From Paracoccaceae bacterium (lineage in GTDB: Bacteria; Pseudomonadota; Alphaproteobacteria; Rhodobacterales; Rhodobacteraceae), in contig JALHOL010000010.1 of assembly GCA_022843025.1 (NCBI GenBank), forward strand, positions 62,001-126,000: a DNA stretch of 64,000 nt. The letters run 5' to 3'. Made by a program: the position numbers and the translations under genes. The first letter of the stretch is position 1, and each line of letters opens with the position of its first letter. The notes beneath the pieces are model-generated. The model made no database searches, was not told where the DNA came from, and was given only the letters and a program-made list of their open reading frames with translations. This document shows, in pieces, positions 38,509-47,031 of the stretch.

Positions 38509-40134
38509 TCAGCCTTCGGTGCCGCTGACGGCCATGTCTTCTTCGCTCTCATCCACCGGGGCGCTGGCGATCTTGAAGCTGCGCAGGATGAAATCCGGTA
38601 CGTGGTCGCCCATGCCCACCACCGGTGGGCCGCCACGGTCATCGCGATAGCCACCGCGACGGTCGTCGCGCCGATCATCGCGGCGTTCGCGTCGATCCTC
38701 GCCCCGATTTCCATCAGCCCGTCGTTCATCGCTGCGCCCTTCGGACCGCCGCTCATCTTCACGACGTGGGCGCTCTTCGCGGCGCGGCTGCGGGGCAGGG
38801 GCCTCGGCCTGCACCGGTTCCGGCTGGGCGACGGCGACCGGCGCTTCGGCCCGCGGCTCACGCGGTGCGCGGTCTTCACGTCCGCCACCGCTGCGGCCAC
38901 GATCACGCCCTTCATTCCGGTCACGCCCGCCACGCGAGCTGCGCTCTTCGCGCGGCCGGTCCGATCCTTCGCTGGCAAGATCCAGCCCCTCCGGCAGTTC
39001 GCCACGCGGGATCGGCATTTTCACCAGGCTCTCAATGGCCGACAGGTATTTCTCATCCGACGGCACGGCAATCGTATAGGCCTTGCCCAGACGCCCGGCG
39101 CGGCCCGTCCGGCCGATGCGGTGGACGTAATCCTCCGGATGGCTCGGCACGTCGAAATTGAACACATGGCTCACGGCCGGAATGTCCAGACCGCGCGCCG
39201 CCACGTCCGACGCGATCAGCAGATGCACCGATCCGTCACGGAAGCCGTCCAGCGTCCGCGTCCGCACCGACTGGTCCAGATCCCCATGGATAGGCGATGC
39301 GTTGAACCCATGCGACTTGAGCGACTTTGCCACCACATCAACATCCATCTTGCGGTTGCAGAAGACGATGGCGTTGGTGCAGCTTTCGCCCTCGGCCTTG
39401 ATCAGCGCCCGCAGCACGGCGCGCTTTTCGGTAAAGCTGCGATCCTTGCGCGATGGGGTGAACTGGATCAGCTTCTGTTCGATCGTGGTCGAGGCGGTGG
39501 ATTGCCGCGCCACTTCGATCTTGGCCGGGTTCGACAGGAAGGTATTGGTGATCCGCTCGATCTCCGGCGCCATGGTGGCGCTGAAGAACAGGGTCTGGCG
39601 GGTGAAGGGCGTCAGCTGGAAGATGCGTTCGATATCGGGGATGAACCCCATATCCAGCATCCGGTCGGCCTCATCCACCACCATGATCTGCACGCCGGTC
39701 AACAGCAGCTTGCCGCGTTCGAAATGGTCCAGCAGACGGCCGGGCGTGGCAATCAGCACGTCGACACCGCGGTCGATCAGCTTGTCCTGCTCGCCAAAGG
39801 ATACGCCGCCAATCAGCAGCGCCTTGGTCAGCTTGGTATGCTTGGCATAGGTGTCGAAGTTTTCGGCCACCTGTGCGGCCAGTTCGCGTGTCGGCGCCAG
39901 CACAAGGCTGCGCGGCATTCGGGCGCGTGCGCGGCCCTGGCCCAGCAGCGTGATCATCGGCAGCACGAAGCTGGCGGTCTTGCCGGTGCCTGTCTGGGCA
40001 ATGCCCAGAACATCGCGGCCTTGCAGCGCATGGGGGATGGCCTGCGCCTGAATGGGCGTCGGGGTTTCATAGCCCGCTTCCGCAACGGCCTGAAGTACGC
40101 GCGGGTCCAGCGCGAGATCGGAGAATTTGGTCAT
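38509..40134 (-). CDS. rhlE: DEAD-box RNA helicase (RhlE type)
   Basis: This 541-aa protein begins MTKFSDLALD with the Q motif (GYETPTPIQAQAIPHAL). Motif I AQTGTGKTASF, motif II VVDEADRMLD, motif III FFSATMAPE and motif VI HRIGRTGRAGR follow. The C-terminal quarter is a disordered Arg/Glu/Asp-rich tail with RSSRGGRDRNEGRDRGR-type repeats for RNA binding. It unwinds short RNA duplexes in ribosome assembly or decay. The start is ATG 40134, where the family begins; a longer frame to 40221 is unlikely. RNase J is its convergent neighbour. Confidence 0.95.
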   Translation of the reverse strand: MTKFSDLALDPRVLQAVAEAGYETPTPIQAQAIPHALQGRDVLGIAQTGTGKTASFVLPMITLLGQGRARARMPRSLVLAPTRELAAQVAENFDTYAKHTKLTKALLIGGVSFGEQDKLIDRGVDVLIATPGRLLDHFERGKLLLTGVQIMVVDEADRMLDMGFIPDIERIFQLTPFTRQTLFFSATMAPEIERITNTFLSNPAKIEVARQSTASTTIEQKLIQFTPSRKDRSFTEKRAVLRALIKAEGESCTNAIVFCNRKMDVDVVAKSLKSHGFNASPIHGDLDQSVRTRTLDGFRDGSVHLLIASDVAARGLDIPAVSHVFNFDVPSHPEDYVHRIGRTGRAGRLGKAYTIAVPSDEKYLSAIESLVKMPIPRGELPEGLDLASEGSDRPREERSSRGGRDRNEGRDRGRSGGGREDRAPREPRAEAPVAVAQPEPVQAEAPAPQPRREERPRREDERRSEGRSDERRADGNRGEDRRERRDDRRDDRRGGYRDDRGGPPVVGMGDHVPDFILRSFKIASAPVDESEEDMAVSGTEG

Positions 40135-40270
40135 AAGCGTCCTTGTAGATGCGGGATCGGCCCGCAAAGATGAAGGGACGCTGCTGTCCGGGCGTCCCGG
40201 CGTCAAGGGTGGTCTGGCCACCTCTCGCGCATGTAGCGGAATTCCCGTGCAGGGTCAAGGATCGCCAAGG

Positions 40271-40299
40271 TTGACAGGCTGCAAAAGCCCAAGATACCA
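40271..40299 (+). promoter_or_regulatory. Candidate promoter of the membrane-protein gene at 40339
   Basis: TTGACA is followed after 17 bp by ATACCA (or after 18 bp by TACCAA), ending about 40 bp before the ATG at 40339. The -35 is perfect and the -10 is weak. The gap 40135-40338 must also contain the divergent helicase promoter. Confidence 0.4.
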
Positions 40300-40338
40300 A
40301 GTTTCCAGTGGTTTGTGTGACGAGTGGGTGGGTGAGTG

Positions 40339-41247
40339 ATGGAGACGGCGCGCGACGCGACCGATCCAGTGTCTGGGGCAATGACAGCGCATCCAGCGCC
40401 GTCCGCTCCAACGGCTGCGCCGCAGCCTGACATTCCTTTGGCCGACACCCCGCCACCCCCGCCTGCCGCCGCAGCGCCGCTGCTGTATTACGCCGTCTGG
40501 TTGCCCACCCCCGATGGCGGGCCGGGCGGCCCCCCGATCTATCTGCCGGCACAGGGCGCAGGGGCCCATCCCTACGCGGCCCCACCGCCCCCGCCTGCAG
40601 CCACGCCAGCCCCGGCCCCTGCTACCGCGCATAACCAGCGGCTGCTTGTTCTGGCCATTATTGGCGGCGTCATGGCGGTTCACCTGCCATGGATCGCGTA
40701 TCTGATCGCCGTCCACGGCTGCTGGGGCACGTTTATTGATGCCTGCTGGCAAACCCCCCTCACCGACGCACTTCTCGCCGAAGACATTGACCCTTTCGCC
40801 GAAACGGTCGGCGATCCCTATCTCTTTGCGCGCATCGTCTTTCTGATGCTGCGCGTGCAGGCGGTGCTGTCGGCAGACTGGGCCGAATACAGCCAGGCCA
40901 TGCAGCTTTCCACCGGGCTCGGGTCTTTCGTGCTCACGCGGATTGTGGCGTCCAACGGCTTGGTCACGCAGGGGCGGGAAAAGGCCGTCTATCTGGTGGC
41001 GCTGTGCTTCACCCTGTTTCTGCTGCTGTTCTGGGCCGAACTTCACCTCACCAGCGACACGGTCCACCCGCTTTTGGGCGATGACACCGTGCTTGATTAC
41101 ATCTCGCAAACCCTGCCGCCCGATTTCGCCAGCTATGGCTCGGTGCGCGATGGGTTGATGCAGCTTCTGCAATTCCTCCGCCTTGCCGATGCCCTGATCC
41201 TGGGCGCCTGCCTCGCCCTGCCTTCAACCCAAAGAAAGCCCGCATGA
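40339..41247 (+). CDS. Unrecognised membrane protein with Pro/Ala-rich N-terminus
   Basis: This 302-aa protein has a first third of about 95 residues that is Pro/Ala-rich and presumably disordered (DTPPPPPAAAAP, PPPPPAATPAPAPA). It continues with a transmembrane segment around 100-125 (LLVLAIIGGVMAVHLPWIAY), a soluble part with two cysteines (HGCWGTFIDACW), a second helix around 215-235 (VYLVALCFTLFLLLFWAEL) and a third hydrophobic stretch at the end. No family is recognised. It overlaps the secreted-protein gene by 4 bp, implying a functional pair. Confidence 0.7.
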   Translation: METARDATDPVSGAMTAHPAPSAPTAAPQPDIPLADTPPPPPAAAAPLLYYAVWLPTPDGGPGGPPIYLPAQGAGAHPYAAPPPPPAATPAPAPATAHNQRLLVLAIIGGVMAVHLPWIAYLIAVHGCWGTFIDACWQTPLTDALLAEDIDPFAETVGDPYLFARIVFLMLRVQAVLSADWAEYSQAMQLSTGLGSFVLTRIVASNGLVTQGREKAVYLVALCFTLFLLLFWAELHLTSDTVHPLLGDDTVLDYISQTLPPDFASYGSVRDGLMQLLQFLRLADALILGACLALPSTQRKPA

Positions 41248-42212
41248 TGCCATCCGCCCTGCGCCCCCTTGTCCTGTTTCTGACCCTTTGCCTGTTCTGG
41301 ACGGCGGGCACAGCACGGGCGGAAACGGAACTGCGCTTCGAATTTGCCCATCTGGATGCAGGCCTTCCCGCCCCCCAGCCCAGCCTGACGATCACCGATG
41401 TCTTCTCTGGTGCCGCGCTGCCCGTCCTGCCGCAAGACGCAGCCGAAGGCACGGCCGTGCTTGGCACCACACTGGCCAACAGCCATTTCGACGGCCCCTA
41501 TGCGCGGCTGCGGGTGGTGGTGTCGGGGCTGCAACTTCCGCCCGGCGACAGCAAAAGCGATGAGGAAATCCGCTTCGCCTTTGAACTGATCCTGCGCCGT
41601 GATCTGCTGGCTGGCCCCGTGGTGATCCGCGTGCCCGTTGTCACCACCTCGCGGCGGCAGGCGATGAAACCCTATATGGCCATGCCCGATCTGGTTGAGG
41701 AACTGCCCGACCGGTTCTTTCTGGCCCAGCAATGGATGGCGCTTTATCGCGCCAGCCCCGAAGCCGTGGCCGCCGCGCCGCAGGCCTTTGCCCTGCACCG
41801 GCTGATCGCCCGCGCAGTGGTGGATTTCGCCATCGCCACCGCCGATGCGCGCCGCGGCCCGGTGCTGATCCTGCCCGCGCCTGAACTGGCGCAGACGCTG
41901 GATCTCTACTGGTCCTCGATGCCGAAAGGGCAGCAGACGCATAGGGCCGCCTATGCCGATGCGCGCACGATCCTCTGGCTGGATGTGCCGCTGGCCGAAG
42001 ACCTGCTGCGTCAAGCCCGCCGCAGCGGGATCGAGGCCCCCGCCGCCTGCGCCGCTGCGCGCGAACACCTCGATTTCTTCGCCCGCCGCCTGCCCGCACC
42101 GGATGAGGCGGGATGGGTCGATGCCCTCTTCCCCACCCCCGGCACGCTGGCGGGGTATCTGGAAGGGCGGCAACTGGATGTCGTCTTTGCCTGCACGCGA
42201 CTGCGGATATGA
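41244..42212 (+). CDS. Unrecognised secreted protein, paired with the upstream membrane protein
   Basis: This 322-aa protein has a Sec signal peptide (RPLVLFLTLCLFWTAGTARA, cut before ETELRF). The mature part starts with a beta-rich segment (LRFEFAHLDAGLPAPQPSL, ITDVFSGAALPVLP) and continues with helices (LFFAQQW-like and HRLIARAVVDFAIA regions) and two late cysteines. No catalytic motif is recognised. The 4-bp overlap with the preceding gene suggests that the two act together at the cell envelope. Confidence 0.7.
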   Translation: MMPSALRPLVLFLTLCLFWTAGTARAETELRFEFAHLDAGLPAPQPSLTITDVFSGAALPVLPQDAAEGTAVLGTTLANSHFDGPYARLRVVVSGLQLPPGDSKSDEEIRFAFELILRRDLLAGPVVIRVPVVTTSRRQAMKPYMAMPDLVEELPDRFFLAQQWMALYRASPEAVAAAPQAFALHRLIARAVVDFAIATADARRGPVLILPAPELAQTLDLYWSSMPKGQQTHRAAYADARTILWLDVPLAEDLLRQARRSGIEAPAACAAAREHLDFFARRLPAPDEAGWVDALFPTPGTLAGYLEGRQLDVVFACTRLRI

Positions 42213-42225
42213 CGCAGGCCGCGCG

Positions 42226-43824
42226 TCAGACCATCATTTCCTTGGTCGCCGTCAGCCGCAGCAGCGGATAGTCGCGCTCTACCCGGTCGATGTCCCATTT
42301 CAGCCGCGTCAGATAGACCATGTCGCCATCATTGTCGGTGCCGATATGGCCCTTGTTGACGTTGACGAAGCGGTCCACCTCATCCTTCGGCCCCGAAACC
42401 CAGCGGGCCGATGTGAATTGCGAAGGCTCGAACCGCACGGGCAGGCTGTATTCCTGCTCGATCCGGCTGGCCAGCACCTCGAATTGCAAGGCACCCACGA
42501 CGCCCACGATAAAGCCCGATCCGATCATCGGCTTGAACACCTTGGCGGCACCCTCTTCGGCAAACTGCATCAGCGCCTTTTCCAGATGCTTGGCCTTCAT
42601 CGGATCGCCCGCCCGCACACCTTGCAGCAATTCCGGCGCAAAGGACGGGATGCCCGTGAACCGCAGCGCTTCACCTTCGGTCAGCGCATCGCCGATGCGC
42701 AACTGGCCGTGGTTGGGAATGCCGATGATGTCGCCCGCCCAGGCCTCTTCGGCCAATTCCCGATCCGCGGCCAGAAACAGCACCGGGTTCGACACCGCCA
42801 TCGGCTTTTTCGACCGCACATGCAGCAACTTCATGCCCCGCTCGAAATGGCCGGATGCAAGTCGGACAAAGGCCACGCGGTCGCGGTGCTTGGGGTCCAT
42901 ATTGGCCTGCACCTTGAACACCACGCCGGTCACGGCCTGTTCCTCCGGGGCCACCTTGCGCGTCGCCGTGGGCTGGGGCTGTGGTTCGGGGCCGTATTTC
43001 CCGATCCCGTCCATCAACTCCTTCACCCCAAAGGAATTGATCGCCGACCCGAACCAGATCGGCGTCATCGACCCGTTCAGCAGGGCATTGCGGTCAAAGG
43101 CGGGCAGCAATTCCCGCGCCATTTCCAACTCGTCACGCAGCTTGGCCAGCAGGTCAGCCGGCACATGCTGCGCCAGCTTCGGATCATCCAACCCGTTGAT
43201 CTGGATGGTTTCCGCCACCCGGTTGCGATCCGCCCGGTCCATCAGTTCCAGCCGGTCATTCAGGATGTCATAACATCCCAAAAACTCGCGCCCCTGCCCG
43301 ATGGGCCAACTTGCGGGCGACACGTCGATGGCCAGATTTTCCTGAATTTCGTCGATGATCTCGAACGTGTCCCGCGCCTCGCGGTCCATCTTGTTACAAA
43401 AGGTCAGGATCGGCAGATCGCGCAGGCGGCACACTTCAAACAGCTTGCGCGTCTGGCTTTCCACGCCCTTTGCCCCGTCGATCACCATCACGGCGCAATC
43501 CACGGCGGTAAGCGTGCGATAGGTGTCTTCCGAAAAATCGCTGTGGCCGGGGGTGTCAACCAGATTGAACCGGTACGTGCCGAAATCGAACGACATGGCG
43601 CTGGCAGAAACCGAAATCCCGCGCTCCTGCTCCATCTTGATGAAGTCCGACCGCGTCCGCCGCGCCTCGCCCTTGGCGCGCACCTGGCCCGCCATCTGAA
43701 TCGCCCCGCCGAACAGCAGGAACTTTTCGGTCAAGGTCGTCTTGCCCGCATCGGGGTGCGCGATGATGGCGAACGTCCGGCGGCGGGCGATTTCGGGCGG
43801 AAGGGTGGGGCGATTGTCCAGCAT
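42226..43824 (-). CDS. prfC: Peptide chain release factor 3
   Basis: This 532-aa translational GTPase has AHPDAGKTTLTEK (G1), GISVSASAMSFDF with the switch I region, DTPGHSDFSEDTYR (G3) and NKMDREARD (G4). EF-G-like domain II and the RF3 C-terminal domain follow. RF3-GTP removes RF1/RF2 from the ribosome after peptide release. The gene stands alone on the minus strand, tail-to-tail with the secreted-protein gene and head-to-head with the SDR gene. Confidence 0.97.
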   Translation of the reverse strand: MLDNRPTLPPEIARRRTFAIIAHPDAGKTTLTEKFLLFGGAIQMAGQVRAKGEARRTRSDFIKMEQERGISVSASAMSFDFGTYRFNLVDTPGHSDFSEDTYRTLTAVDCAVMVIDGAKGVESQTRKLFEVCRLRDLPILTFCNKMDREARDTFEIIDEIQENLAIDVSPASWPIGQGREFLGCYDILNDRLELMDRADRNRVAETIQINGLDDPKLAQHVPADLLAKLRDELEMARELLPAFDRNALLNGSMTPIWFGSAINSFGVKELMDGIGKYGPEPQPQPTATRKVAPEEQAVTGVVFKVQANMDPKHRDRVAFVRLASGHFERGMKLLHVRSKKPMAVSNPVLFLAADRELAEEAWAGDIIGIPNHGQLRIGDALTEGEALRFTGIPSFAPELLQGVRAGDPMKAKHLEKALMQFAEEGAAKVFKPMIGSGFIVGVVGALQFEVLASRIEQEYSLPVRFEPSQFTSARWVSGPKDEVDRFVNVNKGHIGTDNDGDMVYLTRLKWDIDRVERDYPLLRLTATKEMMV

Positions 43825-43956
43825 GATCGGGCATTAGCCCAAAGCGCGGCCTCCGTCCAGTTGGGCCGTCCAGTAGGGCCCAACGCCCGCTTGACCTTGC
43901 CGCGCCGCGTCGCGCCCGCTACCCATTTGCGCAGAACCGGAAAAGGGGAGACGGAC

Positions 43957-44736
43957 ATGGATCTGGGCATCAGGGGAAAACGCGCACTCGTTTGCGCCTC
44001 CTCCAAGGGTCTTGGCAAAGGCTGCGCCGAGGCACTGGCCGAAGCCGGGGTCGACCTGATCCTGAACGCCCGCGGAGCCGAGGCGCTGGAGGCCACCGCC
44101 GCCGCCATCCGCGCCCGCCACAACGTGAACGTCACCACAATCGCCGCCGACATCACCACTGATGAGGGCCGCGACCGCGTGCTTGCGGCAGCAGCAGGCG
44201 TCGATATCCTTGTCACCAACGCAGGCGGCCCACCCCCCGGCATCTGGTCCGACTGGACCCGCGACGATTTCATCCGCGCGCTGGATGCCAACATGCTCAC
44301 CCCGATCGCACTGATGAAGGCGCTTCTCCCGGGGATGATCGAACGCAAATGGGGCAGGGTGGTCAACATCACCTCGCAATCCGTCAAGGCCCCGATCCCC
44401 CAGCTTGGCCTCTCCAACACCGCCCGCGCCGGATTGACCGGCTATGTCGCTGGCACCTCGCGTCAGGTCGCGCCCCATGGCGTGACGATCAACAACCTGC
44501 TGCCCGGCATTCATGCCACCGATCGCGCCACCTCGCTTGATCAGGGCGTGATGAAGACAGAGGGCATCAGCATGGACGCCGCCCGCGCCCGGCGTGAGGC
44601 ATCAATCCCCGCCCGCCGCTATGGCGACCCCGGCGATTTCGGCGCGGCCTGCGCCTTTCTCTGCTCGCAACAGGCGGCCTTCATCGTGGGGCAGAACATC
44701 CTGCTCGATGGCGGCCAGACAGTCGCCACGCTGTGA
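43957..44736 (+). CDS. SDR-family protein with non-canonical catalytic residues
   Basis: This 259-aa Rossmann protein has the NAD(P) motif ASSKGLGKGCAEALAEAG, LVTNAGGPPPG, NITSQS and a C-terminal VGQNILLDGG, as in classical short-chain dehydrogenases. Where YxxxK is expected 13 residues after Ser140, the sequence has Ser153-N-T-A-Arg157, so both the catalytic Tyr and Lys are replaced. It starts at ATG 43957, after GGGGAG. A known FabG-like subgroup shares this degeneration (from memory). It may bind nucleotide without classical SDR chemistry. Confidence 0.85.
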   Translation: MDLGIRGKRALVCASSKGLGKGCAEALAEAGVDLILNARGAEALEATAAAIRARHNVNVTTIAADITTDEGRDRVLAAAAGVDILVTNAGGPPPGIWSDWTRDDFIRALDANMLTPIALMKALLPGMIERKWGRVVNITSQSVKAPIPQLGLSNTARAGLTGYVAGTSRQVAPHGVTINNLLPGIHATDRATSLDQGVMKTEGISMDAARARREASIPARRYGDPGDFGAACAFLCSQQAAFIVGQNILLDGGQTVATL

Positions 44737-44742
44737 TCGCAA

Positions 44743-44776
44743 GCCTGTGACGCAGGCCGAGGGGGCGCTTGCCCCC
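44743..44776 (+). terminator. Two tandem GC hairpins after the SDR gene
   Basis: GCCTG-TGACG-CAGGC (44743-44757) is followed by GGGGGC-GCTT-GCCCCC (44761-44776). No T-tract follows, so it may be only a weak terminator or an mRNA 3' stabiliser before the ABC ATPase gene. Confidence 0.4.
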
Positions 44777-44825
44777 GCCCGACCCGCCTGCTACGCACAT
44801 TCCCGATCAATTCGCTAGGGAACCC

Positions 44826-45914
44826 ATGCCCGACACGCCGCCCCCCCGCCTTGTCGCCACCGGACTGAGCCGGTCCTTCGGCGGTGCGCCGGTGGTGAAT
44901 GACGTGTCGCTGGAAGTGGCGGCAGGGCAGGTGACTTGTCTCCTCGGCCCATCTGGCTGCGGCAAGTCCACCACCCTGCGGATGATCGCGGGCGTCGAAC
45001 GCCCCGATACCGGCATCATCCGCATCGACGGGCGCACGGTCTGCGGCGATGGCGTTCTTGTTCCGCCTGAATCGCGCTCGGTCGGGCTGATGTTTCAGGA
45101 TTTCGCCCTGTTCCCGCACCTGACCGTGGCCCAGAACGTCGCCTTCGGTCTGTCCGGGGACCGCGCGGCCAAGGCGCGGCGCGTGGATGAACTGCTCGAC
45201 CGCGTCAACCTCTCCGGCTACGGCCCCAAACACCCGCATCAGCTTTCGGGTGGCGAACAACAGCGCGTGGCTCTCGCCCGTGCGCTTGCCCCGCGCCCCA
45301 AGGTCATGCTGATGGACGAACCCTTTTCCGGCCTCGACAACCGCCTGCGCGACGGCATCCGCGACACCACGCTTGAGGTGCTGAAAGAAGAAGGCACCGC
45401 CGTTCTTCTGGTGACGCATGAACCGGATGAGGCGATGCGCATGGCCGATGAAATCGCCCTCATGCGCGGCGGCCGGATCGTGCAGCGCGGCGCGCCCTAC
45501 AACATCTACAACGCCCCGGTGGACAAGGCCGCCGCCGCGTTCTTCAGCGATATCAACGTGATCCGCGGCACCTGTCGCGGCGCGCTGACGGATACGCCCT
45601 TTGGCGCCTTCCTCACCCCCGGCTACCCCGACGGGGCCGAGGTCGAAATCATCATCCGCCCCCAGCATCTGAAGATTGATTTCGACCGGGGTGGTCGCGG
45701 CCCCAACCCCACCGCGCAGGACGGCACCCCCGCGCGCGGCACCCTGCAACGCGCCCGCTATCTGGGCCGTGAAAGCCTTGTCGATTTCCGGATGGACCAT
45801 GACGGATCAATCCTCACCGCATCCGTCCCCGGCGTGTTCCTCCCCAAACCCGGCACCGCGCTCTGGCTCATGATCCGCCGCGACCGGTGCTTCGTGTATC
45901 CGGCCAGCCGCTGA
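44826..45914 (+). CDS. ABC transporter ATP-binding protein (FbpC/PotA-like), orphan
   Basis: This 362-aa protein has Walker A LLGPSGCGKSTTLRM, Q-loop MFQDFALFPHLT, signature HQLSGGEQQRVALARAL, Walker B VMLMDEPFSGLDN and His-loop VTHEPDEAMRMAD. A C-terminal TOBE-like domain follows. It resembles ferric-iron/thiamine/polyamine importers of the CUT/FbpC type. No permease or binding-protein gene is adjacent, so its partner is elsewhere. The ATG at 44826 has AGGGAA upstream. The last 47 bp overlap the convergent WYL regulator gene. Confidence 0.9.
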   Translation: MPDTPPPRLVATGLSRSFGGAPVVNDVSLEVAAGQVTCLLGPSGCGKSTTLRMIAGVERPDTGIIRIDGRTVCGDGVLVPPESRSVGLMFQDFALFPHLTVAQNVAFGLSGDRAAKARRVDELLDRVNLSGYGPKHPHQLSGGEQQRVALARALAPRPKVMLMDEPFSGLDNRLRDGIRDTTLEVLKEEGTAVLLVTHEPDEAMRMADEIALMRGGRIVQRGAPYNIYNAPVDKAAAAFFSDINVIRGTCRGALTDTPFGAFLTPGYPDGAEVEIIIRPQHLKIDFDRGGRGPNPTAQDGTPARGTLQRARYLGRESLVDFRMDHDGSILTASVPGVFLPKPGTALWLMIRRDRCFVYPASR

Positions 45915-46584
45915 CGCCAATCTTCGCCCGCCATGCCGCAAGGTCGCGCCCGACCTCGGGCAGCGCGATCCGCCCTGTCAGAACAACATCCGACATCCGG
46001 TCCACGCGAAAAGATCGGAAATCGCTGCGCCCTTCGCACCATGCGGCCAGCGTCCAGACCCGCCCCCAGAATTCCAGAACCAAAGGCCGGACAGCCCGCC
46101 GACTTTCCCGCCCGCTTTCATCCACATAGGCGATGTCCACCACCTCATGCAGCCGGATCGCCCGCCGCAGGGTCGGCAAATGCGCCGCTGCGGCCAAGGC
46201 TTCCTCACCTGGAAAAATCCATACTGGAGGGTCGGCATAGGCCCGCCGCGATTCCGGCAATACCGCCGAAATCTTGCCTGCAAGGCTGGCCGCGGCCCCG
46301 GCGAGGCTCGGATCTGCTCCCACCGCCAGCAAGCGCATCGCCACTGCCAACGCCTCGGTTTCTTCGTCGGTAAGGGTTAGCGGCGGCAAGGTGATCGGCT
46401 CGCGCAAGATATAACCCACGCCCCGCTCTCCTTCGACCGGAAGGCCGCTGGCAATCAGCGTGGCCATGTCGCGCCAAAGTGTCCGGGTCGAAACCTCCAG
46501 CCGTTCGGCCATGTCGCGTGCGGTATGCAGGCGGCCATCGCGCAAAATCTGGATCAGGTCGAACAATCGGTCGGTGCGGCGCAT
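45868..46584 (-). CDS. HTH/WYL-domain transcriptional regulator (YafY-like)
   Basis: This 238-aa protein has an N-terminal winged helix-turn-helix (DRLFDLIQILRDGRLHTARDMAERLEVSTRTLWRDMATL with a GERGVGYIL wing) and a C-terminal WYL ligand-sensing domain (VDIAYVDESGRESRRAVRPL, FWGRVWTLAAWCEGR, FRSFRVDRM). It shares its N-terminal half with the shorter regulator at 47032-47388. It ends 47 bp inside the convergent ABC ATPase gene. Its ligand and targets are not evident. Confidence 0.9.
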   Translation of the reverse strand: MRRTDRLFDLIQILRDGRLHTARDMAERLEVSTRTLWRDMATLIASGLPVEGERGVGYILREPITLPPLTLTDEETEALAVAMRLLAVGADPSLAGAAASLAGKISAVLPESRRAYADPPVWIFPGEEALAAAAHLPTLRRAIRLHEVVDIAYVDESGRESRRAVRPLVLEFWGRVWTLAAWCEGRSDFRSFRVDRMSDVVLTGRIALPEVGRDLAAWRAKIGVSGWPDTRSTGRGGS

Positions 46585-46616
46585 GGGTCAAAGCGTGGCG
46601 GGGCGGGGGGATCGCG

Positions 46617-46952
46617 TCAATCCATCGCAACGATCACGGCGTCATGCCGCATCGCCACGGTCGCGGGATCGATCATCGCCATGAAGGGGGCAAATTCCGG
46701 TGCAGCCATGACGGCTTCGGCTGCCTGATGGGCCGTCGTCAGGTTCTGCCATTCCACCCAATCGGTCCATTGTCCATCGTCCGCCTGAACCAACCGTCGC
46801 CGGATAAAGCCCGGCGTCGCGCGCAGCAAAGCCTCCGTTCCCTGCGCCGCATGCGCAAAGGCGGCCGGGTCAGTCCCGGGCAGCAGTCGAAAGCTGACCA
46901 CTTCCGCCACGACTGGCGCGCCGGGGTCAACCTTGGTTGTTTTCAGGTGCAT
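46617..46952 (-). CDS. Small antibiotic-biosynthesis-monooxygenase-like protein
   Basis: This 111-aa protein has an ABM-like dimeric barrel: VVAEVVSFRLLPGTDPAAF, RATPGFIRRRLVQADDGQW and DWVEWQNLTTAHQAAEAV. Such small proteins may be heme-independent oxygenases or quinone/aldehyde-handling enzymes; the catalytic residues are not diagnosable. AAGGAG lies 6 nt before ATG 46952. The promoter region holds CTGACA-N6-TGTCAG (47007-47024), a palindrome also present before the adjacent regulator gene, so it is probably a target of that regulator. Confidence 0.75.
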   Translation of the reverse strand: MHLKTTKVDPGAPVVAEVVSFRLLPGTDPAAFAHAAQGTEALLRATPGFIRRRLVQADDGQWTDWVEWQNLTTAHQAAEAVMAAPEFAPFMAMIDPATVAMRHDAVIVAMD

Positions 46953-47005
46953 GCATCTCTCCTTCTTGAACAGCAGTTTCGATGCCACCTGTCTGGCAGG
47001 GTCCA

Positions 47006-47025
47006 ACTGACAACACCCTGTCAGC
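47006..47025 (-). promoter_or_regulatory. Palindromic operator before the monooxygenase-like gene
   Basis: ACTGACA-ACACCC-TGTCAGC has a perfect 6-bp inverted half-site (CTGACA/TGTCAG) with 6-nt spacing, 55-73 bp upstream of the start at 46952. It matches the site before the regulator gene at 47411-47430. Confidence 0.65.
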
Positions 47026-47031
47026 AACCTG

